DNA of 64,000 nucleotides from Magnolia sinica (lineage: Eukaryota; Streptophyta; Magnoliopsida; Magnoliales; Magnoliaceae): positions 28,246,001 through 28,310,000 of the forward strand of contig NC_080574.1 of assembly GCF_029962835.1 (NCBI RefSeq), in the 5' to 3' direction. Of this stretch, positions 1-10,876 are shown one piece after another. The first letter of the stretch is position 1. Each line of letters opens with the position of its first letter. Made by a program: the position numbers and the translations under genes. A model generated the notes under the pieces. The model worked only from the letters and a program-made list of their open reading frames with translations. It was not told the origin of the DNA and made no database searches.

Positions 1-3000
1 ACATGTTGGCTAACTACATGCAGAGCTAAAAAATTGTCACTTGCTGCCCAACCATGGTGTATATGTGAAATCCACTACTATCACTGGGTGCATCACCCCA
101 TTTTAGTTATAGGGCCCAATTAAAAATTAGCTAGTCCTTGATTCAAGTGTACCACACCATTAGAAACAATATATGAGGCAACATTCACCTTCCAAATCGT
201 TTCCTTCATGCAGCTCACTTGAATCACAAATGGGCAAATATTTTGTCCCGGTGCTTAAATTTTAATTTAGCATCTAACAGTTGGAGTAGATTTCATATGA
301 TTATCATAGTAGGCCTAAAATATTCAAGGGCGGATTTCTTTTTTTGTTCTTCCAATTGTTTCCCTTTATATGGCCCACTAAAATTATAGACTCGGCTAAT
401 TTTTTTAGCCTTATAGTTAAAATGGGGTGACATACCTAGCGATCATGGTAGAATTCACTTAAAATGTCATAATAAAACATAACAGTAAGTCCCACTAATT
501 CTTGAAGTGAAATCAATGTCAAATGAAATTCATGATGATCAGTGATGAATTCGTGTCCTCACCTGATGAATTCAAAATGGCTGAATGGGTGCCTTACAGG
601 CTGCCAATGCAAAATTCATACGCTGCCAAACAACCCCTTGTATGCCATTCAACCCAATCATAAGCTGAGCCCCACTAGGGATGGAGGGAAAAACCAAATG
701 CCATCATGATCGAAAACTTCCGTGGACGACAAAATGTTTTCAATGATACAAAGTTATTTATTAAAGTTGGACTATTCACTATGTTTCATCTTAACCGTCC
801 ATATATGTCTAATGATCATCTACGTATACCATAACTTAAAAACACTGTACTACGGTAGAGTATGTGTTTCCCTTGGGTGGGGAAAATGTTAAAAATCTCG
901 TGGCCCAAATATGAATCTAGTCCTCTCGTCAGGTGGGCTGCATATGCTCGAGAGAAGTGGGGATGACAATGGTTTTAATTCAACTTACTTTCATGGCCCA
1001 CAACAACAGTGGACCCTTCTTGATTTTTGTCTAGTGTGTGACACGGTATGGCAGACCTGATCAATGGCCCGGATTCTCATACTTCTGCCATTTTCTCTTG
1101 CATGTTGAGAGTCGATCCGTTCTTACATCTCTACCTGCAAATCCACCAAGCATTTCTTAATGTGATGTCCAAAATATGGATGGTTTAAAAGTTACCAAGT
1201 TCCTCTAGCATGATGGATGACTTATCTTTCACAGGCATGCCACAGAACGTCTCAATTTTCTGTTTCTATAAGTGAGACGTAGAGTTCAGTGATCTAAATC
1301 TCTAGCAGTGTTCTTCTCACTTTATATGAGCATGCACAGAAACACCCTGATGCAAAGTAAATAAGTCATCATCTTCATTTTTAGGTGTTTGTTTAAATAA
1401 TAATTATAGCTTGTAAATCAATAGTTAAATGCTTAGTCCGTCAAATAAATTGTAATCATTACATTTTTACCTTATAAAAATTACTTTTTCACCATGATGT
1501 TTGAAGAATAAATAATCATTATCCACAATTATAAGAGTAAATAATCATCATTCATATATGTCATTCATAATTGTAATTCAAAAATCAAACAAGCTGTAAG
1601 GGCCTTTTGTTTTGCAAGATTTTTTTAAAAATATAAAGTAACTTTTTAATCATTAATATTGTACCACCATCAAAGTAAACAAAGGAGAAGGTGGTTGAAT
1701 AAGTAAAATAAATTATAATCATTATATTTTTATTTAATTATTGTACAAAATTTTATGTGTAACGTTAATTTATTTTAATAATGATTTGACATTAAAATAA
1801 TATAAAATTTTCATTAGTATAATTTTATCATGACTAAATTAAACAATATAAGGCTATACATTTTGTATTCTCCATTTAATGGTTGAAGCTTTTTCATTTG
1901 GAAGAATTCTTACTATACAATATCATCATCCACAGTGGCCCATCGTATCAATGGTTTTATCAATGAATGATTGGCCCCAATAATGAAAGCCCACACGTGC
2001 CGCACAAACATCAGGTGTACAATGAATGTTGTCCAAATTCCTCTGCTAAATAATAAGGCAGTTCTTTCATCAGCTGTGCAATGAATGTTGGGTGTAGGTC
2101 AATTTTCCGCCGACTTCCAATCTCTATTCACTTATGTCGCAACAGAGGAGGAGAGCAGTAGGTTGGCCTGATTTGACAAGGCCAAGCAAGATGACCCGAC
2201 CAAATGTACGGCTAGATCTTGTACTGTCTAAGTTCATCAGGGGTTGTGATACATAAGAAGGTCCGTATGGGACTGCAATCCTCACCAACACGTTGTATAA
2301 TCTGTTGAGATTTGTGGCTTTTTGAAAATAATCAAATATTTTAAAATTTTGGGATTTTGTAGCCAAAATGGTCTTTTGAGAATATCAAATAAAAAAAAAT
2401 GTGGTATGTGCTTTTGTCCTAGAAAATGAAAGGAAGAAAACTATGGTTTATATGAGGATGTTTGTGTAGTATTTTTACTTGGAACTTTGGATATTGTAAT
2501 GCTCGGGTTGCGTGTTCCATGCATGCTCAGGATTGGGTGTGGGCAATGTGGTTGTAGTAACGCTAGTTGATGCATTTTGCACTTCGCAAGGGTTACTCCC
2601 TCGCGACCTTATGCGAACCATCTCGAGATGAGTGGTTTATTAAAAGCCTAGGTACGATGGGTCTAAAATGAGTCAGGGCTTTATAGGCAACTGAGAACAG
2701 TAAGAGCTCCTTGCCCCACCACTATAATATTTGTTTGATATGCATTCCATCCATAAGTTGCCCAACTGGTATTTGTGAAAGATTTCTGAAATCAGGATGA
2801 ATCAAAACTCACGGTGGCCACGCCCGAAGGAAGAGTGAGAATTGAGATACTCACCATGGAAATATATCCGGGCCACCATCTTGTTCATATGCCGTTGCCA
2901 TCCCACTTATTAATCATGCGAGCGCACAAGGATAAAGAGCCGTACCAAAAATCAGACTGATAAAAAAAAATCAGATGGGTCACACCGTGTAAATTTAGAG

Positions 3001-4385
3001 GAGTTTTAGGCATGATCAGATGGTGTGTCCCACTTGAGCTGTCATTTTTCAAGGTAAAAATAAGGTGCCCCAAATGACAAGCGGAATGGAATTCACACGC
3101 ACATCACGCTGGGTCCCGTGGTGCTTGGGTGCTCACACGTGTCCCACAACACACGTTGAGGACTCTTATCCAGTGCGGAAACCCAGTTGGGGCAATTTGA
3201 TGTTTGTAAGAAATTGTCTGTCCATCCACTTTGCTGGATCATGTCAGAACAAGATCTCAAAAAGGAGCAAGGTCAAAATTCAAGTAGACCACCAGACATT
3301 AAACAGTTGGAATTTGTTATATAACATGCTATGGATATATTCTCTATGTAAAAGAAATAAAAATAAATGAAAAAAGTGAATAAAAGTAATAGTTTATCAA
3401 ATCAGGCTCGATCTAACCCACGTGGGGAGTAGGCATATGTAATTCGAAGAGATTCATTCAAAATATGAAGACATTGTTATTTGTAGTATTAACTGTAAAA
3501 TAATTACAACTTTTGATTTAAGCATGACCTACTATCTTTTATGTAATGGTGGTTTTAAGGTCAACTGACCTGCATAGCAAGTTGCGGACATTACGAGAAA
3601 TGCATGTATAAATGGTTAAAGTTGTGATTTTAGAATTTTTTTTAATTTTTTGATTTATTTTTCTGTATTTCCTTACTTTTATAGTTTTAGAATTTTCTTC
3701 TTTTTAGAAATTGTTTTTAATACCGTAGGAATGCTCTAGAAACTTTATCTGAATTTTTTATTTTTGGCAAATTAGTCCAAAAATAACTTCTGAATTCAGA
3801 TTTTGAGTCATATATATAATTGATGTAATGATATTTTTTTAGATATTATTTAATAAATATCCAAACTTTTTCTCTTGTTTTCTTATGAACTTGAGAATTT
3901 CCAATGAGGTTTTAATTACTTGAGGAGGACGTTCTTATTGCATACTTTACTCTACATTAGCATTAAATACAGTTAGGATTGAATGCTAACCATTGAGACA
4001 TTTGATTGTGGGGCGTAGAAATTTCAGAGTTCCACTATGGGATCATGGGTTCGAGTAGTCGTTATCGTGTGAGTACCAGTACGAGTGTGAGTTTAACAAA
4101 AAAAAATGTTCACCTCAGTGGGAATGATTGGATGTTACATAAATACTATGGTAGACCTGAGAAGGTTTTCAACAGTAGTCATTTCACTCTCCACATTTAT
4201 AGTTGTGTGGTCCACTTGAGTTTGATCTGCCTCATTTGGGCACATGAACTGGCAAAGCCGCTGGGTTAGGCTAGGTGGATTTCTGACCCATCTAAGTTCC
4301 GAAACACAGGGACTCCCAGCGGTGGGGTCTCAAGCAATCTGTGTCCGTACGTACAGTGCACATGGCATGTACCTTGGGACGGGGA
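1..4385. other. AT-rich intergenic DNA without a recognisable gene
   Basis: No open frame here is longer than about 100 codons and none shows a known domain or believable splice-joined exons. About 1380-1860 is very AT-rich and holds loose repeats of 'aataattat' type. Scattered 'gtggccca' and 'ccatcc' words suggest worn remains of the small inverted-repeat elements that are clear further on. I see no promoter, RNA gene or tandem array that I would defend. Confidence 0.6.
4006..4110 (+). repeat. Possible worn SINE
   Basis: The segment holds a pol III B-box-like 'gggttcgagtag' near 4047 and ends in an A-rich tail (about 4099-4107), as a tRNA-derived SINE would. It resembles the clearer SINE copies at 8780, 49169 and 58878 only in layout. 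No target duplication was found. It could equally be chance. Confidence 0.25.
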
Positions 4386-4895
4386 TTGCGTCCTACCCCC
4401 GCCCGGATGTTAATCCGTCCGGGTAGGGCTCTGTGGAATCCACCATGATGTAATTATTTTTTTCATGCGGTTAAATGCTTTTATCAAATCATTTTAAGAT
4501 ATAAATAAAAAAATGAGGCAGGTCTAAGGCTTAAGTGGACTACAAAGTGGGGGCTGAACATACACCATTAATAACTTTGAGGGAGTTGGAGAAGTTTCAG
4601 ATCAAGCGAATATTTGTGTTTTCACTTCATCCACGTCTGCATGACCTTGTTATTAGGTTGGATGGTAAAAAAAAATCACGTTGGCCCTTATAAAGATTTC
4701 AATGGTGGGTGTCATCCTTTGGTGGGGTCCATTAGAGTTACGGATCTGCTTCATTTTTATGGTCATACTTTAAAATAATCCGAAAAAAGCGTTGAACAGC
4801 ATGGATATAATAATTACGGCAAGGTGGATCCCACACACCCTGCCCGGATGGATTAGCGTGCGGGCGGGGCTAGGACGCTATCAGCCTCCTGTACC
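4386..4895. mobile_element. GGCCCACC-type inverted-repeat DNA element (copy 1)
   Basis: The left end reads 'gattgcgtcctacccccgcc', followed by 'ggtagggctctgtgg' and 'ccaccatgatgta'. The right end carries the inverse: 'aaggtggatccc', 'cctgcccggatgg' and 'ggggctaggacgc'. The middle contains the family landmarks 'aagtggac' and 'cggatctgcttcattttta'. The element has no coding capacity, so it is a MITE or fold-back element. Its ends form GC-rich hairpins. The superfamily is unknown because no clear target duplication was seen. Confidence 0.6.
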
Positions 4896-5012
4896 TTGGG
4901 GGAGCGGATAAGGTGCAGCTAGCCATCCTGCCCAGACGGATTAGCGTGCGGGTGGGGGTAGGACGCAATCCGCGTCCTGTACCTCGGGGGAGCGGATAAG
5001 GTGCAGCTAGCC
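4839..5012 (+). repeat. Two tandem copies of an 88-bp element end
   Basis: The unit starting 'cctgcccggatgg' at 4839 is repeated at 4927 as 'cctgcccagacgg'. Both copies run through 'ggagcggataaggtgcagct'. The unit is the right terminus of the preceding inverted-repeat element plus a short flank, so the terminus itself has been duplicated in tandem. Confidence 0.75.
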
Positions 5013-5028
5013 TCTGCGGTCCTGACAG

Positions 5029-5475
5029 TGGGCCCACCCTGATGTATAGTTTGTATATCAACGCCATCCACCATTTTTTTTTTAAAGTTCATTTTAGGCA
5101 TAATTCAAAAAAATAAAGAGATCCAAATTTCAAGTGGACCACCTCATAGGAAAGAGTGGTGATTGAACGTCCACAATTAAAAACTTCCAAGGGCCCACTG
5201 AAATGCTCATTGTAATGTTTATTTGACATCCGACCTGTCTATAAGGTCACGGACTTAGATGGAAAAAAACAAAAAAACAAAAACTAATATGGCTTGATAG
5301 AAAACTTTTGTGGCCTCCAAGAAATTTTTAGCGGTCAATCACCACTGTTCTATGTGATGTGGTCCACTTGAAATTTGGATCTGCTTCAATTTTGAATTTA
5401 TCCCCAAATGACCTGGAAAAACGTATGGACGGCTTGGTAGGATATACAAACTATGCGTCAAGGTGGGTTCACAGT
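5029..5475. mobile_element. GGCCCACC-type inverted-repeat DNA element (copy 2)
   Basis: The left end is 'agtgggcccaccctgatgta' followed by 'caacgccatccacc'. The right end is the inverse, 'gtatggacggctt' then 'atgcgtcaaggtgggttcac'. Inside are the family blocks 'aagtggaccacc', 'gtggtgattgaacg' and 'gtggtccacttgaaatttgg'. It is about 450 bp, non-coding and close to palindromic over its whole length. It sits directly against copy 1 and copy 3. Confidence 0.65.
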
Positions 5476-5530
5476 CAAGGCCACACCGTGTTTGGTTAGG
5501 CGGGGCGCACCTAATCTACTCGAGTAGGTG

Positions 5531-5965
5531 TTATCCCATGTGGGGCCACCTTGATGAACGGATTGTATATCCACGCCATCCATCCGTTTTTTCAGATCAT
5601 TCTAGGATGTGATCTGAAACAATAAGCATATTCAAATCTTAGCTGGACCACACTGCTAGAAACAGTGGTGAATGTCCATTAAAATATTTTTATAGACCAC
5701 AAGTTTTAGATCAAGCTGATCTTTGTATTTTCCATTGATTCGGGTCCATTTGACTGATTGGATGAAAAATAAACATTACAGTAGGCCTAATAATTTATTT
5801 ATTTTTATAGTGAGCGTTCAATCACAACTCTTTCCTTCCATGTGGTCCATCTGAGAATTTGATTTGTTTGATTTTCGAGGACTTCCTAAAATTGCCTGGG
5901 AAAACGGATGGGTGGCATGGATATACAGAACATCATCAACATGGGCCCCACGGTAAGGGTAACAC
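5531..5965. mobile_element. GGCCCACC-type inverted-repeat DNA element (copy 3)
   Basis: The left arm runs 'gtggggccaccttgatga', 'ccacgccatccatccg' and 'cagatcattctagg'. The right arm runs 'cctaaaattgcctggg', 'cggatgggtggcatgg' and 'atgggccccac'. It is about 435 bp, non-coding, and has the same internal order as copies 2 and 4-8. Confidence 0.65.
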
Positions 5966-6067
5966 CTAATCCGCTCCCATGATTTGGGACGAAAATCTCC
6001 TACAAACGACGCGGATTAGGTGGTGTTTTCACCACCCACCACCTCAGTTTATACGTGTTGAGTGCTG

Positions 6068-6235
6068 TGGGGCCCAACTTGATGTATGCCTTTTAAATCA
6101 CTGTTTCCTGTGGTATGGCCTGCCTGAGATTTGGCTCTGCATCATTTTCAGGATCATACCCTAGTACAAGCCGAAAAAGCGGATGGACGGCGTGGATGTA
6201 AGGCACGTACATACGGTGGGCCCAACAGTCAGGGA
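6068..6235. mobile_element. Internally deleted GGCCCACC-type element
   Basis: Both termini are present, 'gtggggcccaacttgatgta' on the left and 'gtacatacggtgggcccaac' on the right, but only about 170 bp separate them. The central part found in the 430-450 bp copies is missing. This is the usual route from a longer to a shorter MITE. Confidence 0.55.
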
Positions 6236-7026
6236 TCTACCCACCTTAGTGGATCCCCGGATCCACCGAAGCTGCGCCAATTTAAGCAAAAGAGGCAACC
6301 AGCAACCAACGGTACAAATTCAACAAACAAACAAACAAATAAATGCCATTAATCAGGGGTCCCGATTGTCTAAACAACATGAACTTCGAATGCATGATCA
6401 ACCTTACGGTGGGTCCCACTACACGGCTAGAGCTGATGGGGACATGCCGCGTGGAAAGCTAGGGCTGATGGAGACGCTGGTTGGGTATTTGGGGGGCAGA
6501 TGATTCTCGTATTAACTCCGCCCTTACCCGCACTCCGCCAAACGGTCCACACCTGGATAGACTTTTCATGGTCCAATGCCAGTGCACACCACACGTGGCA
6601 CATTTGTTTCTCCATCCAACCGCACAAATGGTGGGGGATACCCGATCAGTGATGATCGAAATACCAAAGTAGCCGATGATCTTGTGTCCTGTCTGATTGG
6701 TGGCCTCAAACTTTGAAGTTTAAAATGAAAATGCCTTGTTCAAATTCAACCAAAAATTAGTCAGATCCAATCCGTCCATAGGGTGTGCCACCACATTTTC
6801 ACCGTAGATCCTAGAAATTCCAAGAGTTACGTGGCCCTCACTGTAAGCAACGGTGTAAAATCATGTCTAAAACTTCTAAATTCACAAGGTGTGGCCCACA
6901 TATGTCTTGTAATGTTCTATTTTCAGGGCGTCGCTCTATGTTGGAGCAGCGCGAGTGTTGCAGCCAATTCACCGAGCGGATTGCATGGTGACCCCAACAG
7001 CAAGGATATTCTTGTTGATTGGGCTC
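6236..7026. other. Gene-free spacer with family fragments
   Basis: This stretch has 'ggtgggtccc' near 6411, 'ccaatccgtccatagg' near 6767 and 'aaggtgtggcccacat' near 6886, which look like fragments of related inverted-repeat elements. Short open frames here (60-106 codons) carry no recognisable domain and overlap on both strands, as expected for palindromic DNA. Confidence 0.5.
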
Positions 7027-7640
7027 TCTGGGGCCCACAGTAGTGTATGTGTTTTATTCACACCGTCTATCCATTTTGGATAGCTTATTTTAGGACATGA
7101 GCCTCAAAATGGAAGAATATGCAATTCTCAAGTAGAGCACACCGTAAGGAAAAGTGGGAATAATGACGTCCACGGTTGAATGCCTTTCGCATAGCTTCCG
7201 GCCGCCTAGGCTAGGTGGGACCCACTGAGATGTTTGTTAGAAATCAATCCTGTCCATCCACTTTTTCCGATCATGTTATCACACGGGCTCAAAAATGACA
7301 AAAATCCAAAACTCGAGTGGACCTCATGAAAGATGATTGAATGTCCACCCTTGAAACATTCGTGGGGCCACAGAAGTTTTGGATCAGAATAATATTTACG
7401 TTTTCAGTTGATCCCAGTTGGAATGACCTTACTAACAATATGGATGACAATATAAATATCACGGTGGACTCCAAGGAGGTTTCAATGGTAGGCATTTACC
7501 TACCTACCTTTTCCTTTCGTGAGGCCACTTGATTTTTGGATTTACGTAATTTTTGGGCCCATGTTCTAACATGATCTGAAAAAAACGTATGGACCACTTG
7601 GATGTAAGGTACATATATCACGGTGGGCCCCACCTAGCTT
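7027..7640. mobile_element. Long GGCCCACC-type inverted-repeat element (copy 4)
   Basis: The left end is 'ctggggcccacagtagtgta', with 'caccgtctatcc' inside it. The right end is 'acatatatcacggtgggccc'. At about 610 bp it is longer than its neighbours because a second left-arm-like block ('ggtgggacccactgagatgt', 'gtccatccactttttccga') sits near 7214-7290. That suggests an element inserted in, or fused with, another of the same family. Confidence 0.6.
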
Positions 7641-8758
7641 TCCTATGCAGGAAGTACCTGCCAAAGGCTTTTACAGGATATCCGCGTCCTTCGCAAGGAT
7701 GTTTGGATGAAAGAATAACGACGTTTTAACTTTTAAATCATCCCGTCCGACCGGAATCCACAGACCCATTTTTATTACTTTTATAGTATCCGAACGGTGC
7801 ACTTTTTCTGGTACCGCTTATTAAAATACAGAAACAGGTGTACTTATAAAATCAAAATGTTTGTTTGGGTCTTCGAAAACGGAAGGTTCAAGACAACAGC
7901 GCATGGCTCAAGAAATTTGTATTTTTTGTAATAAACAACGAAAATGCTCTCAACGAACCCACATGCCACTGAAAACTGTGGATCCGGACCATACATCCAG
8001 CGAACCGAACATGGATGGTCCATGAGTAAAAACCCAGCCAAAATAGTTATTTTAAGACATTCACTGTGTCCTTTCTATGTACGGACAGCTATAAAGCGTC
8101 ATGGTTGGAATTAGGATGAAAATATGAGTCCTGTTAGTGTTCGTTTGCATGCGTGGACAACTTGCTTAAGACAAGGACGTCCATATTTGTCTGGACGCGG
8201 ACTTCCGTGTATTGCATGTGGCTTTGTGGACGACTGTATAAGGATGTCATTGTGTCGCATTAAAAGACGACCTTAATTAGCAATTCGGGATACATATGAC
8301 AAAAAACAGCATGACAAAAGTTTTAGGTTTTATTTGGTGTAATTGGTGTAAAATATGATTAAAATATCAGTCATAAAATTTTTAAAAGTTGTTAAATAAT
8401 CTAAGATTCATTCAATTTGGAATAAAAAAGGAATCTTTACTAAAAAAAAATCTTTTTAAATATTAATTTTATTATAAAATGCCTTTAAATTTTATATTTA
8501 CTAAATCATTCTTCCTTCTCTATAATTGAAGGCTAAAAAATGTTTTTACACCTGCTTGTTCTCATCCATCCCCTCGCGTGGAAATGGGTTAAAACTAAAT
8601 TGACTTCCATGCCAATCTTTTTCTGTGCAGTGAGTTTCATAAGAACTTCCAAATGAGTGGGAGACACTGTACCATGTTTGGGAAATCTACTTTGACCATC
8701 AGTTGTGTGATTCATTTTTTTTTATTCCGGTCTCTAAAATTAACTCCATTTATGATTC
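7641..8758. other. Gene-free AT-rich spacer
   Basis: No coding frame above 65 codons, no RNA gene and no clear element were found. Near 7651 and 15620 the same short block occurs ('ggaagtacctgc' / 'ggaacttcctgc', then 'aaggctt', then 'ggatatccgcgtcc' / 'ggaaatccgcgtcc'). It therefore seems to be an outer part of the GGCCCACC family rather than unique sequence. Confidence 0.5.
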
Positions 8759-8779
8759 AAGTGGACTATACAATCAATT

Positions 8780-8927
8780 GGGTCCTAGATCTTGCTCTGG
8801 TGGTAGACTCTTAGGAGTTTCAACACCTGGTCAAGGGTTCGAGCACCCATAGGTGAGGAAAACCCACTACGGCATGAGTGTGCGGCGGTGTGTGTGCATG
8901 TGTGGTTTTTTTTTATTTAAATTTTTT
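8780..8927 (+). mobile_element. tRNA-derived SINE, copy 1
   Basis: The body has a pol III A-box-like 'ctctggtggtagactc' and a B box 'gggttcgagcaccc'. It then continues 'ataggtgaggaaaacccac' and ends in a T/A-rich tail. A target duplication flanks it: 'aagtggactatacaat' at 8759-8774 recurs at 8928-8943 without mismatch. It shares its body with the copies at 49169 and 58878. It has no coding capacity and depends on a LINE for movement. Confidence 0.85.
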
Positions 8928-8945
8928 AAGTGGACTATACAATTG

Positions 8946-10147
8946 GAAATAATGTATTAGCCCTTGAATTGACTCACCTGAACCACGAACAGTCTTGACT
9001 TTTGAGTCCTATGTCCAAATGCTTTTGTGGCATATAATGGTTAAAGTGGATTTCACGTTACCATTATTGTTGGCATTATAAAAAATCAACTGAAGTCATC
9101 TCTCCCAATCATTTTCCTTGATGTGGCCTTTTGGAATCACCCTTCAGCATGATTTTTTGGAATTGGGCGTAACGTTGAATTACATAGCTAATGTTAGAGT
9201 GAATTTCACTTACACGTTATGTGTGGGCTCGGGTGTGTGTCCCATAAATTTTTTTTTTTTTTTTTAATACATGGAGTGAGAAATATGGTGGAACACTTAA
9301 AGAAGGACCTTGGCCAATTTGTGGTCAGAAAATTAGGCCGATGTGTGATTCAAATGATTGACACCAAGGAAACAATTAGGAGAGAGACGTCCATTGTTAC
9401 GACCAACATTTTGGGTACTGAGTGAGTATTTTGGACTCAAGACTTGCGTCGTGACTTGTACCCTAAATGTACATAATCCACTTAATACATTTGCATAGAG
9501 TTAAAATTTTGATTTTATTATCATGAAGTCTAAGTTACATTTAGACATACTTATCATCCATGTATTGAAAAGTAAGATCCATTCCGGTTATTTTTTAATA
9601 ATTCAACTAAGGATTTACCCATTCCGAGTCTTATTCAAATAAATGATAAGCAATCAATCCAACAATTAATAAAATCTTAAGATTATCAAATGAAAACTAA
9701 AAATGATTATAGTTGGTTCAAAATAGATAATTCTTCCTCTAATAGGTAAACGCCACGTGTCCCGTGAATCCTTCTTTAGTTCAACCATGTCCTCCTGTTC
9801 TTGAGCCAAAGGTTCAGCCTTGGTCACATCCGTACCGATTTCCATCAATATAGGGAAAGTTGGCCAGGCCTAGTGAGAATTCCTAATGTAATTCATCGTA
9901 TCAAAGTTAAAATAAAACAACAAGCAACCATATAACAAAATAGATGCAGAATGTGAATGTTATACAAATGTGTAAATACGTGAATACATCAAGTAAGAAA
10001 TCGTCTACTTTCTTGAGTTGAAAACCCATCAACTTGCATTTGTCCTTTGGTAGGCTTTTACCACTTTGTAAGCATGGGCAAGACCTACATCTGCTCATTG
10101 AGTAGACTTTTACTAATATAGTGGGCATCCGATAACGATTCTACTAG
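8946..10147. other. Gene-free spacer
   Basis: No supported gene. There is a poly-T run near 9249-9266. The short frames present (for example a 68-codon one starting at 9219) show no domain. Nothing else stands out. Confidence 0.5.
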
Positions 10148-10876
10148 GTATATGATGTAGAGCGGGTCGCGGACAGTTTCATGGCCAAGATGGATCAGAA
10201 AAGGCCCGGTCGACGACATAAGTGATCCGGACCATCGGACCTTAGATCGGGCGTATCTCGCAATCCGGAATGAGTTAGCTGACGTAAAATATATGATTTT
10301 GGGGTAGAACGAGCTACTTTAGCCAACCAACCCCGCTCTGCCGGGCCGGATTTGCAAAATACCTCTGGATCGACGGTCGTTTCCCTGTTTTAATTTCGTT
10401 TTTACTATAAATAGTAAGTTTTAGTTTGATTATAACTCTTCATCCGTTGGGCTTTAGGAATTGCGTCCAACGTGAAAAGAGCTTAGAATAATTAGGGGAA
10501 CGGTTTGGTGAAGCCAAATAGGACACTTACTATTTTTGGCCGAAAACCTTGCGCACTAGTAGACATCACGACCGTCTATAAATAGTAAGTTTACTATTTA
10601 TAGTAAGTCGCGGATTCTAGGAGTTTGAGTTGTAGTTTGATTATGATTTCTTTCCCATTGCTTGATACCCTTATTTAAAGGGTTGTGAACTCGATTTTAA
10701 TGAATTATTCATCAATCAATTTCGAATTTATCAGAATTTATTTCTATTTTCTGCTTTCTTTCCTCGTGGATTCGAGAAGTCTCTGTGAGGAGTCCAGAGA
10801 AGTTCCGTGGATTCGGAATAATTATCCTCTTGAGGAAGACGGTGCTCGACCTCACGTCCTCCCCTGCGTCAGTATA
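10148..10876 (+). mobile_element. Solo LTR, family 1, copy A (with GTATA target duplication)
   Basis: The LTR proper is 10153-10871 (719 bp). It starts 'tgatgtagagcgggtc' and ends '...ctcccctgcgtca', so it has the TG...CA ends of an LTR. The 5-bp direct repeat GTATA lies immediately outside at 10148-10152 and 10872-10876, proving a single insertion followed by LTR-LTR recombination. A 'ctataaatagtaag' motif occurs twice inside and may be its old promoter. There is no internal retrotransposon sequence. The superfamily cannot be told from the LTR alone. A related copy is at 52014-52747. Confidence 0.85.

Noticed and set aside
8533-8715. 60-codon minus-strand frame near the first SINE
   Set aside because: No domain, no splice support, and overlapping AT-rich repeats.
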